The notes under the pieces: model-generated
The model's input: the letters and a program-made list of their open reading frames with translations, nothing else
What the model was told of the DNA's origin: nothing
The model's database searches: none
Origin: Diaporthe sp. PMI_573
Taxonomy: Eukaryota; Ascomycota; Sordariomycetes; Diaporthales; Diaporthaceae
NCBI GenBank assembly: GCA_021399435.1
Contig: JAJTUP010000091.1
Location: forward strand, 173,530-237,529
Length of the DNA: 64,000 nt
Reading direction: 5' to 3'
Program-made: the position numbers and the translations under genes
Shown: one piece after another, positions 62,411 through 64,000 of the stretch
Layout: each line of letters starts with the position of its first letter
How positions within the stretch are numbered: position 1 is the first letter of the stretch

Positions 62411-64000
62411 CACTGCGGGTAAGGTGTATATACTTCCATGTAGCCGTGTTGTTTTAGCGAAGATTACGGCATGATTATGGTGGGTTTTATCTTTGACATG
62501 TGCCAGACAGATTCTAAATACAGTTAAGAGCATAAGTGGCTTCCGCTTTTGAACATTTGTCTACTTTCTAAAAGTGGCCCACCTAGTGTTATTCTGTTTG
62601 ATGTACACACTGTGCACACCAATGAACATAGCTAAGTTACTTAGAGTTATGCATTATGGTTAATGGCTAGAAGTAACCTGGCAAAAACTAGCACTGTAGG
62701 CTTTGGACCAATATCATTGGCCATGGGTGTTGTACTTGTTGAAACTTTGGGGTACCTGCAGAAGCTAGTACTTTTGTTGGGTTCCATCTCAAATATTTCT
62801 GGAAGACTGGGGCCTTTAAAGTACATCAATGTAACTCTAAGTCCTTATCACATTTAGAAAATGAACTATCGAGTTTTGAGGGGAAGCTGCATATGCTCAA
62901 AACTGTATAAAGAACTAAACATGGAAAGAAAAAGTGTTTCTATTAAAATCTTTACCTTTTTCCCTTTTGGATCTCCCTGTTGACTTGATTGAATGAATTT
63001 AATTGGGCATAGCTACCGCTCCGTTTCCTAATTTGAGAGTCCCTTATTTTGAACCTTTGACGTGTTAAGAAGATAATCTCAGATCCTAAAATAGGTCTTA
63101 TATTGAAATATAAAAAGTTCTGGGATAGTCCACATTGTATGTCGGAATTTGAACTTTACCCGGTAGGACGCGCCTCCTTCAGACAGTTCATCACTTGAAC
63201 TTCCCATCTACCTATGTATGTATTGTAATCTGTCCTGTACTTATTTCCGGGAAGTATAGACAATGGTATAGTCCGATTAGAATGCAAAAGTACATACATA
63301 AGTGCGACCCCTCCCGTTCCAGATCAGGACTGTTCTGCGATTCTATCGGAGGAGGTTTGATGACATGGGTCGGGATGTGATCGTCTCTGATGGAAATATT
63401 TTCAAAATATCTTTAACTAAGTTTGTGACGTCGCATTCCAGTACTTCCAGATCTAAACGATTGACGATGCTAATGATGGCGATGGGGAGGATGAGAACGA
63501 GAGAGCACTGAAGGATGGCGCCAGCTTTGATTCGAAAATGGCATCCTTGGTCTCACAGCCCTAGTAGATGCTTCTACCACAGCAAATCCGGCCAAAGAAA
63601 TGTCTCTTTTACCTTCTCTCACACTACTCGATCAACGTCTCGCAACCCTCTCGTCCACCACATCTCTAGCACCTGTAATCGCTTCGCTCAGAGATTGGAT
63701 GGTGTTTGTATGTCTAAACCACATGGCGCTAAGTACAAGTCGAAGCAGCAAGCACACGAATCCACCAACTACGCCAAAAAGCAAATAACCTCACTTACAG
63801 ATCCTACTTCAACAGCCAATGGCACTCATGAAGACAACGACGGCGAAGAGGCGACCGCATCACTCTCACCAGCCGACCTCGGCCAACTCCGCAAGCTATA
63901 CGCTGTCTGTCCTTGGGGGAAATTGTGTTGATGAAAAGATGAAATCCATGACAGGTATTGCGCATGATATGATGATAGCTACACCTAACAGCACGAGGCC
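62411..64000. other. AT-rich end of the window, no firm gene
   Basis: 62.4-63.4 kb is AT-rich and empty. From about 63515 two overlapping plus-strand frames (one containing LSPADLGQLRKLYAVCPWG) suggest the beginning or a fragment of a gene, possibly with an intron at the GTATGT near 63707, but the structure cannot be fixed. Confidence 0.4.

Noticed and set aside
1..64000. A DUF3435 Starship captain
   Set aside because: No R-H-R-Y tyrosine recombinase motifs were found in any frame that I examined.
1..64000. CRISPR array or bacterial operon structure
   Set aside because: The window is eukaryotic (spliceosomal introns). The regular repeats present are minisatellites without unique spacers of constant length.

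Overview
The window is genomic DNA from a filamentous ascomycete (Pezizomycotina). Genes carry one to three short introns (about 45-60 bases) with GTAAGT/GTATGT-like donors and CTAAC/CTGAC-like branch sites. The protein families are typical of these fungi: HET domain, fungal NLR, DUF3723, PD-(D/E)XK, APH-like kinase, Fot1/pogo, hAT and Ty1/copia elements. Several repeats carry C-to-T/G-to-A damage that looks like repeat-induced point mutation (RIP). I cannot name the species.

Layout. 0-3.7 kb: edge of one gene and a PD-(D/E)XK nuclease-like protein. 3.7-12.2 kb: a nested transposon block with a PIF1-like helicase remnant, a structurally intact hAT element (4485-7851, four-exon transposase, perfect 17-bp TIRs), a second hAT cut off by it, and a third hAT element that is a pseudogene within good TIRs. 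12.7-14.1 kb: two broken pogo fragments. 14.2-15.3 kb: an intact PPP-family phosphatase. 15.6-24 kb: a gene graveyard with pieces of F-box, copia integrase, ABC transporter, deaminase-like and C2H2 zinc-finger genes. 24.9-30.3 kb: three intact genes (tandem chromodomain protein, orphan 214-aa protein, APH-like kinase). 31.6-33.5 kb: relics, including a RIP-marked copy of the second hAT. 33.6-36.9 kb: a divergent pair, an FHA-like protein kinase and a basic NLS-rich protein. 37-40.3 kb: repeats and no clear gene. 40.3-43.0 kb: a divergent pair, a ULP1-like protein that has lost its catalytic cysteine and an orphan 217-aa protein. 43.8-50 kb: a pogo relic, an HET fragment, a tandem duplication, a truncated NLR, and a DUF3723 gene split by an almost complete pogo transposon (47373-49304). 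52.3-56.2 kb: copia gag fragments and an inverted minisatellite palindrome. 57.7-62.4 kb: two intact orphan genes around a zinc-finger/DUF3723 chimeric fragment.

How it fits together. There is no pathway cluster here. The region looks like repeat-rich accessory genome. DUF3723 beside an NLR is a combination reported as typical cargo of fungal Starship giant transposons, but no DUF3435 tyrosine-recombinase captain is visible, so Starship membership is only a hypothesis. The intact genes encode signalling and nuclear proteins (two kinases, a phosphatase, a chromodomain protein, a ULP1-like scaffold) scattered among decaying mobile DNA.
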